Positions 63,200 through 64,000 of a stretch of 64,000 nt of DNA are shown piece after piece (the stretch's first letter is position 1; each line of letters starts with the position of its first letter). The notes beneath the pieces were generated by a model that saw nothing but the letters and a program-made list of their open reading frames with translations, made no database searches and was not told where the DNA came from. Origin of the DNA: RGIG8745 sp045576655. Lineage in GTDB: Bacteria > Bacteroidota > Bacteroidia > Bacteroidales > Bacteroidaceae. Location of the stretch: NCBI GenBank assembly GCA_045576655.1, contig JAZNGW010000022.1:62001-126000 (forward strand), given 5' to 3'. Made by a program: the position numbers and the translations under genes.

Positions 63200-63307
63200 C
63201 ATGCTAATTGTGGGCAAATCTCAAGCAATGATGAGGTTTGGCCATGATTTTAGTGTGTTTTACGAATAAGAAATAAGTAGTAATATAATTAAAAACATTG
63301 CTGAATA

Positions 63308-64000
63308 ATGAATATTTCATTACAGAACATTGACGCACTCAACGCAGTGCTTACAGCGGAAATCGTTCCTGCTGACTATGAGGAAAATGTAAAGAAGGCT
63401 ATCAAGGAGTTTTGTAAGAAGGCAAGCATGCCAGGCTTCCGCCCAGGTAAGGTTCCTGCAGGTCTTGTGAAGAAACAGTACGGAACATCTATTCTTGCTG
63501 AAGAGGTTAACAAACTCCTTCAGGAGAAACTCTACGGATATATCCGCGAGAATAAGGTGAATATGCTCGGCGAACCAATGCCTACAGCAGCTAATGATGC
63601 TGTTAATCTTGTTGAGGGTGGCACATTCAAGTTCGAGTTCGAACTTGCTCTTGCTCCAGAGTTCAATGTAGAACTTTCTAAGGATGACAAGATCGCATAT
63701 TACAACGTGGCAGTGGCTGACGAGATGGTTAACAGCCAGGTAGATATGTATCGCCAGCGTGGCGGAAGCTACGACAAGGTTGATTCTTACCAGGACAACG
63801 ATATGATCAAGGGCGTAATCACAGAGCTCGACGAGGCTGGCAACGCTAAGGAAGATGGCGTTACTGCTGAGGGCGTTGTTATGCTCCCTAAGTACTTCAA
63901 GAACGACGACCAGAAGGCTCTTTTCGCTGATGCTAAGGTTGGCGACGTTATCAAGTTTAACCCTGCTACAGCATACGACAACAATGAGGCTGAGCTCACT
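63308..64000 (+). CDS. tig: Trigger factor, N-terminal part (cut by window edge)
   Basis: The frame is open for 231 codons to the window edge. The N-terminal ribosome-binding domain shows the signature MPGFRPGKVPAGLVKKQYG (the GFRxGxxP loop that contacts L23) within residues 40-60, and the domain ends near residue 150. The rest enters the peptidyl-prolyl isomerase-like and arm domains. Trigger factor is the chaperone that meets nascent chains at the ribosome exit. Bacteroidetes forms are about 450 residues, so about half is missing. Confidence 0.95.
   Translation, partial: MNISLQNIDALNAVLTAEIVPADYEENVKKAIKEFCKKASMPGFRPGKVPAGLVKKQYGTSILAEEVNKLLQEKLYGYIRENKVNMLGEPMPTAANDAVNLVEGGTFKFEFELALAPEFNVELSKDDKIAYYNVAVADEMVNSQVDMYRQRGGSYDKVDSYQDNDMIKGVITELDEAGNAKEDGVTAEGVVMLPKYFKNDDQKALFADAKVGDVIKFNPATAYDNNEAELT

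Overview
The window comes from a member of the Bacteroidales, most likely a Prevotellaceae-like gut or oral species. The evidence is tandem susC/susD pairs with lipoprotein partners, the lipoprotein GldH, RicT next to a HolB-like gene, a purine gene beside mreBCD-mrdA-rodA, and promoters of the Bacteroidetes type (-33 TTTG, about 19-21 bases, then -7 TAnnTTTG). Genus is not certain. There is no rRNA, phage, insertion sequence, CRISPR array or transposase.

Layout. 1-1083: start of a GH2 beta-galactosidase gene cut by the window edge. 1219-6904 (minus strand): rplS, a small lipoprotein gene with a YiiX-like cysteine hydrolase gene, and an operon of an AspT-type transporter, a CcdA/ArsG-like membrane protein and an S28/S37-like serine peptidase. 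7066-8604: a promoter, a strongly folded RNA candidate ending in a T run, and three small exported proteins of unknown function. 9033-10424: M24 Xaa-Pro aminopeptidase. 10500-35405: a polysaccharide utilization region. GH27, GH16 and GH128 enzymes lead into a 17.6-kb operon of a fasciclin-domain lipoprotein, SusC, SusD, two more fasciclin lipoproteins, SusC and SusD. GH16 and GH128 point to beta-1,3-glucan as substrate. 35847-41109: a GT2-DUF4922 fusion, a SpoIID/LytB protein and an AmpG-like MFS carrier. 41289-44615: class II fructose-bisphosphate aldolase and a GH35 beta-galactosidase. 44747-51464: a stand-alone IMP cyclohydrolase domain, then the mreB-mreC-mreD-mrdA-rodA cell-shape cluster. 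51467-55388 (minus): metF, holB-like, ricT and gldH. 55578-56708 (minus): GH105 unsaturated glucuronyl/galacturonyl hydrolase. 57134-57352: two identical tRNA-Gln(CTG) genes. 57533-64000: rsfS, ftsH, cdsA, a DUF349 protein and the start of trigger factor.

The most unusual signal lies between genes. Six intergenic arrays are built from units of exactly 21 bases (three arrays, each of four units) or exactly 22 bases (arrays of seven, six and six units). A seventh array has 9-base units. In the 21- and 22-base arrays many units carry a palindromic core, and units are commonly joined by a TTTGTA(C)AAA-like junction. They lie in otherwise unrelated gaps, mostly just beyond terminators, and one lies inside the mrdA-rodA gap. 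I know of no named element that matches them. They are the best candidate here for something undescribed.
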